Of a DNA stretch of 64,000 nucleotides, positions 62,238 to 64,000 are shown one piece after another. Numbering within the stretch: the stretch's first letter is position 1; each line of letters opens with the position of its first letter. This DNA comes from Lachnoclostridium phytofermentans (GTDB lineage Bacteria; Bacillota; Clostridia; Lachnospirales; Lachnospiraceae). The notes beneath the pieces were generated by a model. The model was not told the DNA's origin, did not search any database, and saw only the letters and a program-made list of their open reading frames with translations. The stretch lies in contig NZ_JPOF01000007.1 in NCBI RefSeq assembly GCF_000733755.1, positions 549,082 through 613,081 on the forward strand, read 5' to 3'. The translations under genes were made by a program, and so were the position numbers.

Positions 62238-63923
62238 ATGGCAGAAGTTGAAGTAATAAAAGCAAGTGATGGTACTGTAAGCAGGCGTAGAGATACTATT
62301 GGAAAAGGATTGAGGCTAGAAAGACAGAGAGTGGCAGCCTATGTGAGAGTAAGTACCGATGGAGAGGAACAGTTACAGAGTTTTCAGTCTCAGATGGAAT
62401 ACTATACAGATAAAATATCCAAGAATAAGGATTGGGCATTTGTTGGTATTTATTCAGATGAAGCAATAACTGGAACGAAGACATCAAAAAGAGATGGTTT
62501 CTTAAATATGATTAATGACTGTATGAACGGCTTAGTAGATGTTGTTCTAACAAAATCTATTTCTAGATTTTCACGTAATCTTGTTGATACGTTACAGTAT
62601 GTGCGTATGCTAAAAGAGAAGAATGTTGCGATTATTTTTGAGAAAGAGAACATTAATACTCTTTCGATGGAAAGCGAAATGGCATTGGCATTATTAAGCA
62701 CACTGGCACAGAATGAAGTTGAATCTTTATCAGCCAATACAAAAATGGGACTTAAGATGAAAATGAAACGAGGTGAATTATTAGGTTTTAATGGTTGTCT
62801 GGGATATGATTATCATCAGGAAGATAAGTCACTTAGCATGAACGAAGAAGAGGCTGATATTGTTCGGTGGATTTTCAATCGTTATAATCAAGGATATGGT
62901 GCCTACACTATAGCGAAAGATTTGATCAGATTAGGTAAGAAAAACAAGAAAGGTATCGTTAAATGGACTGACAGTGGCATAAGAGGAATTATTTCGAACG
63001 AGAAATACAAAGGAGATTTACTTCTAGGCAAGACTTTTACAGTAGATCCACTTACGAAACGCAGGCTTGATAATATGGGTGAAGAAGATCAGTTTTATAT
63101 TAAAAATCATCATGAAGCCATCGTATCTGAGGAAGAGTGGAATATGGCTCAGGAAATTCGTAAGAGCAGATATGGCAAGAACACAAGTATTATAGAAGGA
63201 ACAAGGGAAAAGCAGTCGCGTAAATTTGCATTTAGCAGCATGTGTGAATGTGCGTATTGCGGAACAAAATTCTCAAGAAGATCACATCATCAGGATACAC
63301 AACATAAAAAGCCGGTTTGGGTATGTAGAACGGCTGCTAATAAGGGAAAGGCTAGTTGTCCTGATAGTAAAGCTATTGATGAATCTATTCTTGAAAATGC
63401 TTTCGTAGAATCCTTTCAGTTATTGGCGGATAATTTTGATGATATCTTAGAGTCAGTATTAGAATCTATTGAGATTGAGTTATCCAGTACAGATAATAGC
63501 GATAGATTAAAACGTGTTGATAAGAGCCTGGCAACAGTGGAAGCCAAGCGAAAGAAATTGACTGACATGTTGCTTGATGATAAAATTTCAAAAGAGGCTT
63601 ATGATGAAAGATTTGATGAATTTACACGGAAAATCAGTCAAACTAAGCAGGAGCAGCAGATTTTGATTGAAAATGAAGCGGCTAAGAAAGATGTTGGTAA
63701 GAGAATGAAGGAAATAAGAGCACGAATTTCCGAAGTTAAGGTAATGGATAGATTTGATCGTGCTGTATTTGAAAGTATCGTAAAAAAAGTTATTATTGGT
63801 GAGGTGGGTGAAGATGGGAAATCAGATCCATACAAAATCACTTTTGTACTGAAAGGACTTGCAGATTTTTCAATATCAGATGCAAGGAAGCGATACAAGA
63901 ATTTGCATAAGCAAATAAGCTAA
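62238..63923 (+). CDS. Large serine recombinase (ICE integrase)
   Basis: 561 residues behind AGGAGGAGG. The resolvase domain has AAYVRVSTD with catalytic Ser39, TGTKTSKRDGF and TKSISRFSRN; the recombinase domain (FNGCLGYDY ... GYGAYTIAKDL ... ISNEKYKGDLLLG) and a zinc-beta-ribbon (CECAYCGTKFSRRS ... WVCRTAANKG ... CPDSK) follow, then a coiled coil (about 440-520). This is the complete layout of Tn4451/TndX-type integrases and should carry out ICE excision and integration. The next gene starts 40 bases later. Confidence 0.92.
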   Translation: MAEVEVIKASDGTVSRRRDTIGKGLRLERQRVAAYVRVSTDGEEQLQSFQSQMEYYTDKISKNKDWAFVGIYSDEAITGTKTSKRDGFLNMINDCMNGLVDVVLTKSISRFSRNLVDTLQYVRMLKEKNVAIIFEKENINTLSMESEMALALLSTLAQNEVESLSANTKMGLKMKMKRGELLGFNGCLGYDYHQEDKSLSMNEEEADIVRWIFNRYNQGYGAYTIAKDLIRLGKKNKKGIVKWTDSGIRGIISNEKYKGDLLLGKTFTVDPLTKRRLDNMGEEDQFYIKNHHEAIVSEEEWNMAQEIRKSRYGKNTSIIEGTREKQSRKFAFSSMCECAYCGTKFSRRSHHQDTQHKKPVWVCRTAANKGKASCPDSKAIDESILENAFVESFQLLADNFDDILESVLESIEIELSSTDNSDRLKRVDKSLATVEAKRKKLTDMLLDDKISKEAYDERFDEFTRKISQTKQEQQILIENEAAKKDVGKRMKEIRARISEVKVMDRFDRAVFESIVKKVIIGEVGEDGKSDPYKITFVLKGLADFSISDARKRYKNLHKQIS

Positions 63924-63962
63924 TAATAATTATTATTCAATAAGAAGAAAGGGCTGTTTAAA

Positions 63963-64000
63963 ATGAGCACTCAAAACGACTTATTGGATGGTAATAATAG
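63963..64000 (+). CDS. Start of a further gene (cut by window edge)
   Basis: An ATG at 63963 behind a weak AAGAAAGGG opens MSTQNDLLDGNN and runs off the window. Such elements often carry two or more large serine recombinases in a row, so another recombinase is a fair guess, but 12 codons do not allow a call. Confidence 0.35.
   Translation, partial: MSTQNDLLDGNN

Noticed and set aside
1..64000. tRNA or rRNA genes
   Set aside because: No cloverleaf with GTTCRANYC or rRNA signature was seen in the gaps read.

Overview
The window is AT-rich DNA from a Gram-positive anaerobe of the Clostridia, most likely a Lachnospiraceae gut commensal. The evidence is strong AGGAGG ribosome sites, TTG and GTG starts, a tandem SpoVG-type protein, a NiCo riboswitch, TnpV, DUF6674-type and large serine recombinase proteins, and a Firmicutes LexA box. 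Nearly all of it reads as the cargo half of one composite integrative and conjugative element (ICE) of the broad Tn1549/CTn type. No tRNA, rRNA or ordinary housekeeping operon was seen.

Layout. (1) 1-14.4 kb is the conjugation module: the end of a VirB4-like ATPase, a cupin behind a CsoR-like palindrome, an NlpC/P60 wall hydrolase, two hypothetical ICE proteins, a 2458-residue methylase/helicase with a complete tnpV frame nested inside it, two tiny membrane-peptide frames, a tandem SpoVG protein and a DUF6674-like coiled-coil protein. (2) 14.4-28.1 kb is a first cargo block: a ChrB-like regulator with a 36-bp perfect palindrome and a P-type ATPase, a heterodimeric ABC exporter, broken tetR and AI-2E-type genes, then a TetR regulon (TVP38-like membrane protein, TetR, a radical SAM enzyme, its cysteine-less paralogue, DegV). 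(3) 28.1-30.0 kb is a diverged, decaying second copy of 11.99-13.93 kb, so the cargo block lies between direct repeats of about 1.94 kb. (4) 30.0-42.4 kb carries recombination scars and metal or small-molecule genes: a NiCo riboswitch with a P-type ATPase and methyltransferase, an IS110 copy with a nonsense codon, three ATC-hydrolase-like genes, and an ArsR / HMA protein / P1B-ATPase operon.

(5) 42.5-57.9 kb is a defence-like island: an ABC-three-component system (nuclease effector, middle component, ABC ATPase), an SF2 helicase, a Gabija pair (OLD-family nuclease plus UvrD-like helicase), an unrecognised protein of about 650 residues, and a compact operon of a one-TRD HsdS-like protein, an HsdM-like protein that has lost its catalytic motif IV, and a zinc ribbon. 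A pair of 22-bp direct repeats brackets the promoter of that operon. (6) 58-64 kb is the recombination and control module: zinc-ribbon proteins, a promoter with a LexA box between -35 and -10, an XRE regulator, a gene-free segment of about 630 nt dense in stable helices (a candidate large structured RNA), two resolvase-fold proteins lacking key catalytic residues, a PemK/MazF-type toxin, a SHOCT-like peptide and a large serine recombinase. Another gene starts at the right edge.

The strongest candidates for undescribed biology are the structured-RNA segment beside the recombinase (59.85-60.44 kb), the HsdS-like / dead-HsdM / zinc-ribbon operon with its promoter repeats, and the radical SAM gene paired with a paralogue that lacks cluster cysteines under a shared TetR-type operator. 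All family names come from reading motifs by eye; no database search was possible.
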